From the NCBI GenBank assembly GCA_021234155.1, contig JAJEKV010000003.1, positions 17,410,386 through 17,474,385 of the forward strand: DNA of 64,000 nucleotides. The letters run 5' to 3'. The DNA is from Isoetes taiwanensis (Eukaryota > Streptophyta > Lycopodiopsida > Isoetales > Isoetaceae). The notes below the pieces were generated by a model. That model made no database searches. It was given only the letters and a program-made list of their open reading frames with translations, and was not told the origin of the DNA. Within the stretch, counting starts at the first letter, position 1; each line of letters opens with the position of its first letter. A program made the position numbers and the translations under genes. Shown here one piece after another: positions 33,396 through 43,929 of this stretch.

Positions 33396-36058
33396 TCAAC
33401 TGAATAAACTTAAGGTAACATGTTGTTGCCAGTACCTCTTCAAGTGCAAGATGTTGATGGGACTTAACAGCTCTCTGCCATCAAATATATCCCTCAACCA
33501 ATAGGAATCTTTGCCTGCCTTCCCAATTACTTCATAAGGTCCTTCCCAAATGTTCTCAAACTTTGCTGCTATATCTTCCCTTGCCTTGTTCCACTTTAGA
33601 ACCAATTCACCTGATTTGAAAGTGCCCTGTAGCTTATGAGCTCTTTGGCTTTCTTGATCAGAACTGCATTCTCAGCTTCATACCTGTGTTCTTCCAACTG
33701 CATCAACCTTATACATCTTTCTCTCACTGCATCCTCCATTTCTAAGTTTATTTAATAGGCCAATCTCAGATATGGGAGCTCAAGCTCGATTGGCACAACA
33801 GATTCTATGCCCTAAACAAGGCTGAAGGGAGTATGTTTAGTAGATGCTTTAATGGTGGTCCTATATGCCAATAATGCATCATGCAGCTTCAAATGCCAAT
33901 CTCTCTTGGAAATGATGATAGCTTTCTTAAGAATTGACTTTAAAACCTTGTTGGTTGACTCAGCTTGACCATTTCCTGGAGGGTAGTATGCTGAGCTTTT
34001 AGTGTGCTTGACTTTGAGAGTAGCTAGCAACAAGGCAATAGTTTGGCTCATGAATTGCCTTCCCCTATCAGAGACAATTTTAAAAGGGATCCCAAATCGA
34101 GCACAAACATTCTCATGAAGAAATCTTGATGTGGTGAAGGCATTTGCCTTTCTCAGTGGAACTGCTTCAGCCCATTTGGTGAAATAATCTGTGACCACAA
34201 GGATATATTGATGATGAGCTGATGGGGGGGATCTATTGGATCTATAAAATCAAGTCCCCATATTTGAGATGGCCTTGGAGAAGTTATGGCAATGAGAGGA
34301 GCTGGTTGCAATGTCCTTTTGCCAAAAATTTGGCATTTATGACAACACTTAATAACATTATAGCAATCTTTAAAAAGGGTAGGCCAAAAATATCCAGACC
34401 TTAAGATTTTCTTTGCAGTTGTATCAGCAACAACGTGTCCACCACAGATGTCATCATGATAGCTTCAATAATCATTTTGGCTTCTCCAGGATCCACACAT
34501 ATCAGCAATACTCCTTCCTTGTCAACTTTGCACAACACTTCTCCAATCAACCTGAATTTCTTACATTTCTCTTTGAATCTTCTTTCTTGACTGCTACTCA
34601 TGTCTTTTGGCAACTCATTGTTCTCCAAATAGTTGCTAATGTCAAACTGCCAATCCAAATATTTTTCATGAAAAGCAATCAAGTTAGTAACATAATTAGT
34701 CTCATTTAATCCCTCTTGATCCTCATGTTCAAACAAAGTATAAGGTAAATAAGAACTTGGATTTCCAACTAAATTTACCACCTTCACAGTGAGATTATAA
34801 GCCTGAATCTTGCAAGCCCATCTACATAATTTGGCCTTTGGTTGTTTTTGCAAACAGAAGGGATAAAGGATTTTGCTTCATGTAGACTTGAGTGTGATTG
34901 TTTTGCAAAAGATGACCTTGTCTACCTCTTAGGAACATTAATGCAGTTGCACTTTTCTTGAGTCTGGGATATCTCAACTCAGTGTCCGACCACATCTTGC
35001 TGGCAAACGAGATAACATGGTCCTCCTGGAGTAATGCCACACCAATTGCCTTCTTTATAACACTGATGTAAGCTTTAAAGGATTTTTCAAAGTCTGGAGG
35101 CTTCAGTAAGATAGAATGACAGATAGCATTAATAATTGCATCAAAAGATTCTTGGCATGTCTCATTCCAATCAACCAAAATGTGCTTGCTCTGATTCTTT
35201 GAGAGTTTTCCAACCTTTATGAGGTTAGAAATTGGGCTTACAGTGTGTGAAAAGTGAGGAACATACATTCTCAAAAAGCTAGTCATTCCCAAGAAGCTTC
35301 TTACCTGTTTGAGTGTTTTAGGTGGAGCAAGTTTCTTCAAAGCTTCTATTTTATTCTCTGCAACCTAAAGACCTTTAGTGGATACTTCATGTCCCAACAA
35401 GTCTCCTTTTGAGCATAAAAAAACACACTTATCTGGATTTAGGCTAGCACCTCCCTTTCTGCATAAAGCAAATAACTTTATCAGACAATCAAAGTGGTCT
35501 TTACAAGAAGTACCTAAGCAAAGATCATCCAAGAAAACACGAAATGTTGTTGGAGGCATATCCTTGAAAATAGTATCCATGGCTCTTGGAAGGTTGCTGA
35601 TGCATTCATCAATCCAAAAGGCATTCTCCTCATTCCCCATGGTGTGATGAAAGAAGTCTTTGGCTGATCTTCTTCTTTAATGCTTATTTGATTAAAACCT
35701 GAGAAACCATCTAAGAAAGAATAGAATTCTTTCCATGCAACAACATATAATACTTCTTCCAAGAAAGGCAAAGGGTAACAATCTTTGATAGTAGCCTTAT
35801 TCAAATCCCTATAATCAATGCAAATTCTTATGGTTTTGTTTTTCTTTTCAACATGACAATGCAAGATAACCATCCTGGATTCACTATTTCTAAGATCACA
35901 CCAGCATCTTTCATTTTATATAATTCTTCCTTGATTAGGCCAAGCAAAGATGCACTTATTCTTCTAAGCTTTTGCACAACAGGTTTCATGCCTTCTTTGA
36001 TCTTTATTTCAAACTCACACACTCCTTTATCAACATCAACCAGTTCATTGTAATCCAG
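33396..36058 (-). pseudogene. Pol of copy C: RT, dead RNase H, integrase
   Basis: On the minus strand, RT comes first (about 36055-35365) with RICIDYRDLNKATIKDCYPL, FLDGFSGFNQISI and FLDDLCLGTS. The degenerate RNase H follows (about 35130-34750), reading AYISVIKKAIGVALLQ where the first catalytic Asp should be. Integrase is next, with VTDYFTKWAEAVPLRK, VSDRGRQF and NGQAESTNK (about 34200-33810). The C-terminal segment WNKAREDIAAKFENIWEGPY ... RYWQQHV ends at 33396. Several frameshifts separate these pieces. Confidence 0.85.
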
Positions 36059-36077
36059 AATCTTAGCAGCCAACACC

Positions 36078-36227
36078 ATGGATAGAGGCAAAAAAGTGAT
36101 CGCGGCGCAGGAGGATACAAAATCAGCATCGAGGAAGCGGTCGAGAGCCGGGAATCCAAGGAACCTCACCGTTCCCTGGAATCCAGAGTTGGAGGATGTC
36201 GGACCTTGGGCTTTCATCATGTCTTAA
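36078..36227 (+). other. Small ORF of 49 codons, unidentified
   Basis: A plus-strand ORF starting MDRGKKVIAAQEDTKSASRK and rich in Arg and Lys. It overlaps in another frame the start of the split ORF that begins at 36196. It may be the frameshifted front part of the same gene. It begins just right of the truncation point of copy C. Function unknown. Confidence 0.3.
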
Positions 36228-36261
36228 CTGCGGACGGGTGCATTGTCTATTTTGCGATAAG

Positions 36262-36266
36262 GTTCA
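36262..36266. repeat. Target-site duplication GTTCA (left)
   Basis: Identical to 39031-39035. Together they bracket the LTR element 36267-39030. Confidence 0.9.
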
Positions 36267-36604
36267 TGTTAGTTGTGAGTTCTTGGCATACACCCTGCAG
36301 CAGCAGTCCATGACTGCCGAATGCTACAAAGCTGCCATGCTCATGATCACAAAACAAGAACAAGACAAACAAACATGTACAAAGAATGAAGGGAACGTGG
36401 CCAAGTGAGGCTCTCCAAATTTGAGATAAACCTGAGTACATCTGAAGAGGATCCGGTCTAATATAGTGTAGACCGCAAATCTGAGCCGTACATCTAACTA
36501 ATCTAAGCCATACACTTAAGTTAACCTAAGCATGCCAAGTGTCAGTCTGCCACCACTGACACCTAACATGTGCATGCACAATGTTAACCACTAGGTGGTT
36601 AACA
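36267..36604 (-). mobile_element. 3' LTR of non-autonomous element
   Basis: 338 bp, nearly identical to 38693-39030. The outer end contains the hairpin TTAACCACTAGGTGGTTAA at its very border. Confidence 0.92.
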
Positions 36605-36963
36605 CTGCCTCCCCCTAAAAGTTTTTAGCACGAAAACATGTACAGACTTTTATAAGACAAGTCCGACAATTACAACATGGTGCCAAAAAGTAGGGGTAAA
36701 AATGATGGTAATGGTAATGGTTTGTTGTGTCGCCGAAAGATCTTCACGAAGGCATTGATGACTAGGATCCGAAGGAATGTCGATGCACAACATGGATCAT
36801 AGGAACGTTGGGGCAAAAAAACATAAGGACCATCCCCTTATATTATGGGTAAGTCCATTGGAACAAATATTGTCCAAAAGTGCACAAAAAAAGCTTAAAA
36901 ACAATGATGATAGGGGTCCTTCAAAACGTAAGCACCTTAAAAGCGTCCCCCGTGATCGACCAT

Positions 36964-37212
36964 AGGAGAGCGTGGCTATGCGTCACAATATTTGTGCAGA
37001 GCATGGATGTTGAGCAAAAAGCGTGGCCATAAGCAAAGTGTGAGCGTGGGAGCATAAAGAGCGTGGCTGAAGCGTGGCTGGAGCGTGGGCGTGGGGCCCC
37101 GTGAAGGTGACCCCGTGAGCCGTGGGTACAAGCAATAAAGTTTGAGCGTGGGTCAACACGTGAGCGTGGGCATGGGCGGGAGCGTGGGGCATGGACCAAA
37201 AATTTAGCGTGG
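36964..37212. repeat. Cluster of AGCGTGG motifs
   Basis: Within about 250 bases inside the non-autonomous LTR element, AGCGTGG or a one-base variant occurs more than ten times with uneven spacing (for example 36967, 37018, 37043, 37060, 37070, 37079, 37086, 37145, 37162, 37181, 37205). It is on the plus strand, antisense to the element. There is no clear unit length, so it is not a simple microsatellite. Confidence 0.6.
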
Positions 37213-37767
37213 CCCGTTATCAACCAGTAATAATAAGGGAAACAGAGCGTGAGACCAAAACGAAGCTGAACAGAGCCGGCTATGGCGGTGCTGCATCTTT
37301 CTATTTCAAGAGGCGGTCAGAATATCGGCCTATAATCCGGATCTGGATGGAATTGGCAAACTGGCGGCCGGATTTCTCTGGACTTATAAAGAAACGGTGA
37401 TGGAGAATTTTCAGACCTAGAATAGAGTATTCCAAGTATGGCGGCATGATTTCGGCATGTGAAACTGAAGAAAAAAATGCTTCAATGGACTTGCTGATTC
37501 TGCTGATGGCGAGTATGCACATAAAGATTGCAGTATTTGCTTGTGGCTGCTAGATGGGCGTCCGGATTTGAATGCTTGGAATGAAAAGATGGCAATGATG
37601 CTTGTTTTGCGGAGTTCGACCGTATCCGGGCCCTCGGGGCATAAATCGATGGTCGTTTTGAACTGCGTACCGCAGTAAAAAAGAACCCGATGGTCGTGGC
37701 TTTTGAACGCGGTGGCCAAATTGCTCGCAAGCGACTTTCTACGCAACGGTTTCTCTGCGCAGTCTTA

Positions 37768-38430
37768 TTAGCTGATACCCAAGAATGTCAATGTGCAGGA
37801 TTTTCCACGAAGACAAATGGTTTGTGAAAGCTCGAAGAAGGATACACTATGCAGGTACTGGCAGGACAACCAAGTGATAGGAATTTCCCCAACACATGGA
37901 TTTTGAACTTCCTTTTGAACCGAGCTGAGAAGAACCAGGGAAAAAGGGCTGCACCAATTCTGAACCCAGGTAAAGTCTAATGCTTGAAATAATCCCTGTG
38001 GGCGCTCCAAATGAACTGACCATAATCGGAACTGTGATGCAAGGACTGAGATGGGCAGCCATCTTGTAATAGGGTATGAAGCCAGAGTGCTGGCCCTCCA
38101 CAAAAATAAAACAAAAAAGCTTTGAAAACGTGTTCTGGGTGCCAATAAATGAAGCGCTCCTGCACAAAGCTGCCCCAAAGCATATTTGCATATAGCTGCA
38201 CCAAATAAGATTGAATATTTTTGATGTGCAGAACAGGGTTGTGCTGCACGATTTTTTTGAAAAATATTGAGGAAAAAACAATCAAATGATTTGGAGAGTT
38301 TGCTGAAAAACCTGTAAGCAGGAATAAGAACGACAAAAAAGGATTCAAAGTGTGATTTTTTTATGATCTTGCACAGTGGAGTGCTGTCACCACTCCAGAA
38401 ATCCTTGACTGCAAACTGGGCTTGCTGCAC
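37768..38430 (-). CDS. Unidentified 220-codon ORF in non-autonomous element
   Basis: Open on the element's sense strand, with a start MQQAQFAVKDFWSGDSTPLC. Two other minus-strand frames are also open here (38281-37847 and 38348-37977), so being open is weak evidence of coding. The composition is rich in Phe, Leu and Ser. It could be captured host sequence. I recognise no family and would not assume it is expressed. Confidence 0.2.
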   Translation of the reverse strand: MQQAQFAVKDFWSGDSTPLCKIIKKSHFESFFVVLIPAYRFFSKLSKSFDCFFLNIFQKNRAAQPCSAHQKYSILFGAAICKYALGQLCAGALHLLAPRTRFQSFFVLFLWRASTLASYPITRWLPISVLASQFRLWSVHLERPQGLFQALDFTWVQNWCSPFSLVLLSSVQKEVQNPCVGEIPITWLSCQYLHSVSFFELSQTICLRGKSCTLTFLGIS

Positions 38431-38670
38431 CTTAAGAACAGGGTCTTGAGAACAGATTTACGAGATTAAATGGATCAGCTGGCAGAATCATCAGCTGTTT
38501 TGAAAAATTAAAGCCTCCAAGCAGATATAGGAATCAGGAATCAGACTTGGTTGGGCAAACTAAGGAAATCTAAAGGGTGAAGAATAGTATACAAGAAGTC
38601 TTCAAAACGGAGAAGCATGAGAGCAGCAAGACAACAGCAGGCAGTAAGGCGAAGGAAAGTGATCACGAGC

Positions 38671-38691
38671 GAACCCGGCATAACGGCGCCA
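38671..38691 (-). promoter_or_regulatory. Primer binding site, tRNA-Asp-like
   Basis: On the minus strand, TGGCGCCGTT followed by ATGCCGGGTTCG lies one base inside the right LTR. The first ten bases match the complement of plant tRNA-Asp; the remainder matches only with an insertion. Confidence 0.5.
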
Positions 38692-38692
38692 G

Positions 38693-39030
38693 TGTTAGTT
38701 GTGAGTTCTTGGCATACACCCTGCAGCAGCAGTCCATGACTGCCGAATGCTACAAAGCTGCCATGCTCATAATCACAAAACAAGAACAAGACAAACAAAC
38801 ATGTACAAAGAATGAAGGGAACGTGGCCAAGTGAGACTCTCCAAATTTGAGATAAACCTGAGTACATTTGAAGAGGATCCGATCTAATATAGTGTAGACC
38901 GCAAATCTGAGTCGTACATCTAACTAATCTAAGCCATACACTTAAGTTGACCTAAGCATGCCAAGTGTCAGTCTTCCACCGCTGACACCTAACATGTGCA
39001 TGCACAATATTAACCACTAGGTGGTTAACA
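38693..39030 (-). mobile_element. 5' LTR of non-autonomous element
   Basis: 338 bp, differing from the left LTR at only scattered positions. It is followed by GTTCA (39031-39035). Confidence 0.92.
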
Positions 39031-39439
39031 GTTCACCATGCCCAAACCATGAAGGATGACGGATACAATCTGCGGCTACTGAAGGTTATGGGAGTTTTAG
39101 CAGATAATAATGATACAGTCAGGAGGCGCGACAAGGAGCGGGTGCTGATGTGCTTTAATTGGTTGCAATTGAATGCAACAATCCAGAAGTCTGCTAACTA
39201 TCAACACAATCTGCTAGTCGGTGATTTTGGAAAGGTGTGCATGATCTGCTATGAAAAAAATCCACCTGAACACATATGCCGGGCACTACTTGCAAGGAAT
39301 TCGGAGAAGAACAAGACAGCCGGGGAGACTTCTGCGGGGAAGAGAACAGGCAGGCAGAGAAATTGAGAAATTGAGGAGTCAACAAGAACTAGGGGAGCTG
39401 GAATGGTGGGAATCGAGGGGCGAATCCACATTTTGAATT

Positions 39440-40842
39440 TTTTGTTTTGTGCTTCTATCCTTAACCCCGTATTTCTGTCATTTGTTTTTTCAATTAGTCC
39501 TCTATCTGTCTCTTGAATATGCTCAACTGAACCTTCATGTCTTAAGAATTATGAAATATGAGACATCATTTTAATGACTTAATGTATGATTCCCGAGTTC
39601 ATTCCCCTGGTCAAAGTGTCTAAATTGTATAGCATAGACGTCTGTATATGACTTTCATGAATCATGCAAATCTTTGGTAACCTGGGAGTTATAGGCGATA
39701 TGAATAGTATAGCCGCGAAGTTTTTTGATAACCTGAGAGTGATAGGAGGCGTGAGTAGATTAGACGTGAACAAAAATATAACAGGAATAGAAATGTAAAT
39801 AGAAAAATCTCTACTAGCAGCATAACACCAAATGGAAACAACGAGGTGCAAACATAAAGGACACTGCCAACAGACGAAAACACGAATACGGTCTGGGCAA
39901 CAGGGAGACGTGACATAAAAAAGGCGGGTGGCGAGTGCAATGGAAATAGAAGCCACCACAATATGGAGGTCCAAAATATACCAATATATTAAACCTGCAA
40001 GCGGCAAAGGGAAAAGGGAGACAAGTCATCACAACCGAGAGACCCGGCGAACAAGAACAAACAAGCACGTATTTAAATGAGTAGAAGGCAGACGGAACAA
40101 GATACGGGACAGAGAGGCCTAGCCTTCGCCGTACACCAGGATAGCGAGGGCTAGACCCACCAACTGGTTATCCAGACCACTATAGGCTAAAAAATCCTCA
40201 TGAACAGAGTAAGTATGGGCAACACGAGAAAATGAGCCAACAGAAAGAATATAAAGCAACTTTACTACTGTCAAAAAGGAGACTGGGCTATGCTATGGAC
40301 TGAGGGATGCAACCCCCAAGTAGGACAGGATAGCGAGGGCTCGACTCTCCAACTGGTACCTGGATCACCAAAATGACATATTAGCGAAACAAATAAAATA
40401 ATAAATAACAAACAAAAACATCTTGGTAGTTAACTACCGAAAATCAGATTGGTACAGAGAGGGTCACCCCCGGCCAATCAGCAGGAACAATAAGGTAAAA
40501 CCTATTGTCCTTACCTTCAAAATCATGCTAAGAAGCAATAAATATTCGATTACATACATAACAGTATATGGGAATCAGAAACAACAAATCGAATGATATA
40601 TAGAGGTGGGCAGAATAATTATGACCATTTCAAATTCACATTCAAATTCAAATTCAAATCTCGCACTACGGTTGTTTCAAATAAGGGATTGTTTGGGAGA
40701 CGGAATATATTGTATGAAGGGGATACAGTAACTACAGCATAAGAGCCTCAGTGCAGTCAACCAGACGAGTATCGCCACTGTGTATTACACCCAAGGATCG
40801 ATGGCAGATCACACCAGCCTCAGCCAATAGAAGAAGGGAGAT
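39440..40842 (+). other. Probable LINE 5' region
   Basis: Contains a repeated segment (CAGGATAGCGAGGGCT...CAACTGGT) at about 40138 and 40326, 188 bases apart. Such repeats are common in LINE 5' untranslated regions. A short ATTCAA run lies near 40630-40665. No ORF with family motifs was seen. Confidence 0.4.
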
Positions 40843-41623
40843 ATGGCAAGAGCACCAGTAAGTCAGCAAGATCTCAAAGACTTCCTGGCCCAGATGAATA
40901 AGCAGTTGGAAGCTAGAATCCCAAGCATGGATGCACTTAATACATCGGCGGAAACGGCTAATCGTAACAAGATAGCCATATCCAGCATGGATATAAGGGT
41001 ACAAGGGGTCGAGAGGACGAGCGAAGAGATGCGACGGATGATAGACGAGATCGAGGAAGAGAAAGCCAAGATCATGCAGAGGTTGGTTGAGTTAGAAAAG
41101 GTGAATGTGAATTAGATGCATGGGAATCCTTTGATATAATAAAGCCGCATGTCATGGAATTTGAAGAACAGAATAGGATTAGACATGACATTAGGCTGAT
41201 AGGAGTAGCAGAGAAACCTAACGAAGACAACCGAGTTACTGTAGAGATAATAGAGACGGTCTTCAAAGAACACCGAAGCATAATCGTCAAGGCAGTACGA
41301 TCGGGCCACTGGAGGGGACGGGCAAGGCACATAAACTTGACACTCAGAGACATGATAGCCAAGGAACAGATACTGCGCATGGGATCCAGACTGAGGAATG
41401 GAATCAAAGTGCAAGAAGCACTAACGGTGATGCAACGTCAGAGGCTACACAAAGAATTGGCCAGAGCCAGGGAACTTAATCAGGTAGGGATACACGCGGG
41501 GGTCAGAAATGGGAAAGTGTACCTGCACAAACGGATCAGGAATCAACCACTCCTGGGACAGGAACAGAATGTGGAGAGATTGGATGCCATAAGGTCAAAA
41601 GGACTGGAGGGGGAGGACAACAA
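40843..41623 (+). pseudogene. LINE ORF1 (RNA-binding), 5' part
   Basis: Begins MARAPVSQQDLKDFLAQMNK and has a predicted coiled coil (QGVERTSEEMRRMIDEIEEE). A frameshift near 41110 follows, then an RRM-like part with RLIGVAEKPNEDN, AVRSGHWRGRARHINL and KEQILRMGSRLR. This order fits the trimerising coiled coil plus RNA-binding domain of L1-type ORF1 proteins. The chromovirus cuts it after the codons for GEDNN. The other end lies at 54896-54950. Confidence 0.7.
41619..41623. repeat. Target-site duplication AACAA (left)
   Basis: Identical to 54891-54895 on the other side of the chromovirus. Confidence 0.92.
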
Positions 41624-43257
41624 TGTGACGCTCCCTGAACATATACGACCCCCGGCCGTATACATACGGGGACTTTCCCCTCCCATGGCGACCATATCGC
41701 CACGAGCAGGGTCCTCCGTCAATCCCGGGCCATCTACAGAGAGATGCCCGAGTGAAGGGCACGGAGGTGTCATTAAACCACGCCTTGGTGGGACTCCTAC
41801 GTCAGCGAAGCGTGAATACATGTTAGCACACGCGGATAAATCATATATAAATAACCACCCCGAAGGGTGGTGCATCCATCAAATACCAGCGGCAAAGAAT
41901 ATGCATCTAAACTAAGAAAACACCCCAAACCCCGGGTTCTACCCCGGTTCGGACTCGCGTGAGGGTAGGACCGGCGGCTTCGGCCTCAAGAGATCGTGAC
42001 AGAGATATAACTTTGGCGTTGGGCGGCATAGAACATCGGCTAGGGTTGTCCACTCCATCCGCCCCTCACATTGCACACTTTGCGGATGGATGATTCACGC
42101 TATGGCCGCTATAGCCTTCAGGAGACGCAGTTCGGCTCGAGGTATCACCTGGCCGAGCCTACTCGGGGTTCATGGCGCCACGGGTCAGATGAGGCAGGTC
42201 GGGGAAGCGTCCCCTTCGGGATCCGCAGTGGTTCCATGGGTGGACTAGAGAATACGTGCGCATCGGCTGACCCCGCATCCGTGCAGGCTTACCGCCCTAA
42301 ATCTACTCAAAGTACGGGATGCCCCATACGGGTCACACCCTCTGTACCCGGGAGTGTCGGACCCATACCCGGCTGGATGGGCGCCTAGCTCACCGGCCGG
42401 CTATTAGGCCTAGTCCTTTGTAGGAGTCTCGGGGAGCCTTTTATGTTCGTGCAAGACCCCACCCCGCTTCACCACTTGTGTCCCTTGTTTGGTGCTAAGC
42501 CAATCCATAGCATCTATGACCGGTGGTCTCTTGTACACAGCCGCATCTAATAGGATAATGAGGGGCATCTAGGAGCATACTACAATACATGGGCTCGAGA
42601 GGTCTCTACCCCCCGTAATTCCCCATTTCAGGAGTAATACTAAGCAAAGAACTATCAATCCATCCTTCACAAACATAATCGATGATCGAAATAAGAAGAA
42701 CTCACCTTTACAACCAAGGGTTAGTTCCTACCAGTAAAAACATAGAGAGAACAAAGCGGACACAACCAATGCCCAACAGGGCTACCCTAGAATTTCACGG
42801 GCTATCCTAGCCACCCACGAAGTTACGGGCTGGACCCGTTACCATTGGGTGCTTCCATCTCTCGGGTCTTGGTGTTGTTCAGCTACCACAGGGTAAAAGT
42901 AATGCGGTATGGTGGCTTTCGGCTTGGCGGTGGGTAGGCTCGACACGCTCTTTTTGGGCCGAATTTTGGGAGTCAATTAGGGATAGGGATCAGGTTGACA
43001 GCCTAATTTGGAAGTCCCCATGCTGGCCAATCGATGTAGGCCAGGTGGCGCCTTCCCAAAGCATTAATTAGCCTAATTCCCTAAGTTATAGGTTATTATC
43101 TTTAATGATTAAATTAGCATTTTAATCCCTTTTAGGACAATCCCCTAGGTTACAGTACCCCCTAGTGGCGTACCTTTAACGGGTGACGTGTCGGTATATT
43201 TATACGTATACTGTATAGATACGTTACGTATACCGTATAAATACGCGGAACGTCACA
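41624..43257 (-). mobile_element. 3' LTR of chromovirus
   Basis: Matches 53234-54890 throughout with many one- and two-base indels. Its plus-strand right end has repeated TATACGTATAC/ACGTTACGTATAC blocks (about 43193-43247), which in element orientation form the first 60 bases of U3. A short hairpin, CCACCCCGAAGGGTGG, lies near 41857. Confidence 0.92.
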
Positions 43258-43270
43258 TTCTCCCCTCCTT
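43258..43270 (-). promoter_or_regulatory. Polypurine tract of chromovirus
   Basis: On the minus strand AAGGAGGGGAGAA directly abuts the start of the 3' LTR (TGTGACG). This is the primer for second-strand synthesis. Confidence 0.85.
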
Positions 43271-43929
43271 AAAAATAATGCTGTCCTCAGCATTGGGGTT
43301 AGTTAATCAGAGACAATTACTTAAAGAAAGTGAATTAGAAGCAATACATTGACGTTAAAAGTATAACATTAATACTTTGAAATTATAGCATTTCGGACAG
43401 TAATACATTGAAGTTGAAAATTATCAAAGTGCAAGCACCAAAGTGCATTTTACAAACTTATGATCAGAGAAAGTCCAGGGACCCAAGTCCGATTTAAAAA
43501 CATCATAGACGACGACAAAAATCACACATGTAAACAAAACGAATCCGACAAAGTTGGGTCATCAGCAACCCTCTATACATGGGCAGGTCACGAACTGCTC
43601 ATTGGCCTGCACATGTCAATATATCAGTATATATCAATAATATAATTAGATTGTGGTTGAAGGGACCACCCCCTATAAATAAAAGAAAATCCTAGCTACA
43701 AGGGAACCTATCATGTCTATAGTTTGGTATTCATTGCGGCATAAGGAATGGTCAAATTCCCATTATAGCCGAGATGAACGCAGCTATCAACTACATGCCT
43801 TCGCAGCAATTCGTGGTCATGTCAACATCAACAATACACCACGTCCTAGAGAACACAAGGTGATCTCATCATCGGTAACTATTATTAAATACGATGCATC
43901 TACCCCTCTACTACATGATTCGCGGCGAA
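43271..43929 (-). other. 3' untranslated region of chromovirus
   Basis: Between the pol stop (43930) and the polypurine tract. The first 40 bases beyond the tract (TTAAAAATAATGCTGTCCTC) are AT-rich. No gene was recognised. Confidence 0.55.

Larger units (their letters stand above)
29039..36058 (-). mobile_element. Ty3/gypsy Tat-like element, copy C (5'-truncated)
   Basis: A 3' LTR (29039 to about 32626), 3' untranslated region (about 32627-33395) and pol (33396-36058) are present on the minus strand. Similarity stops abruptly near 36058 inside the linker before the RT (the NYNELVDVDK segment), so archaeal-type RNase H, protease, gag and 5' LTR are gone. Its LTR differs clearly from copies A and B and is interrupted by about 1 kb of foreign DNA. 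It is an older or separate subfamily member. Confidence 0.88.
36267..39030 (-). mobile_element. Non-autonomous LTR retrotransposon (2,764 bp)
   Basis: Direct repeats of 338 bp at both ends (36267-36604 and 38693-39030) begin TGTTAG and end TAACA, flanked by the duplication GTTCA. The minus strand is the sense strand. A primer-site-like TGGCGCCGTT follows the right LTR by one base, and a purine tract (CTTTTAGGGGGAGGCAG, 36605-36621) precedes the left LTR. No gag or pol motif is found in the 2.1-kb interior, so it must be moved by proteins from another element. Size and structure fit a small LARD or large TRIM. Confidence 0.92.
36196..39366 (+). pseudogene. Unidentified ORF split by LTR element
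   Basis: The left part (36196-36266) reads SSCLNCGRVHCLFCDKVH. Across the target duplication GTTCA the same frame continues at 39036 with HAQTMKDDGYNLRLLKVMG and runs to a TGA at 39366. With the insert and one duplication copy removed this would be 133 codons. Cys pairs (C-x2-C-x4-C-x2-C, later C-x2-C-x8-C) suggest zinc binding. I do not recognise the family. It may be part of a longer gene or of another mobile element. Confidence 0.5.

Noticed and set aside
41543-41875. Minus-strand ORF across the left LTR border, and a similar one at 53171-53392
   Set aside because: They lie within the LTR repeat itself and recur only because the LTR is duplicated.
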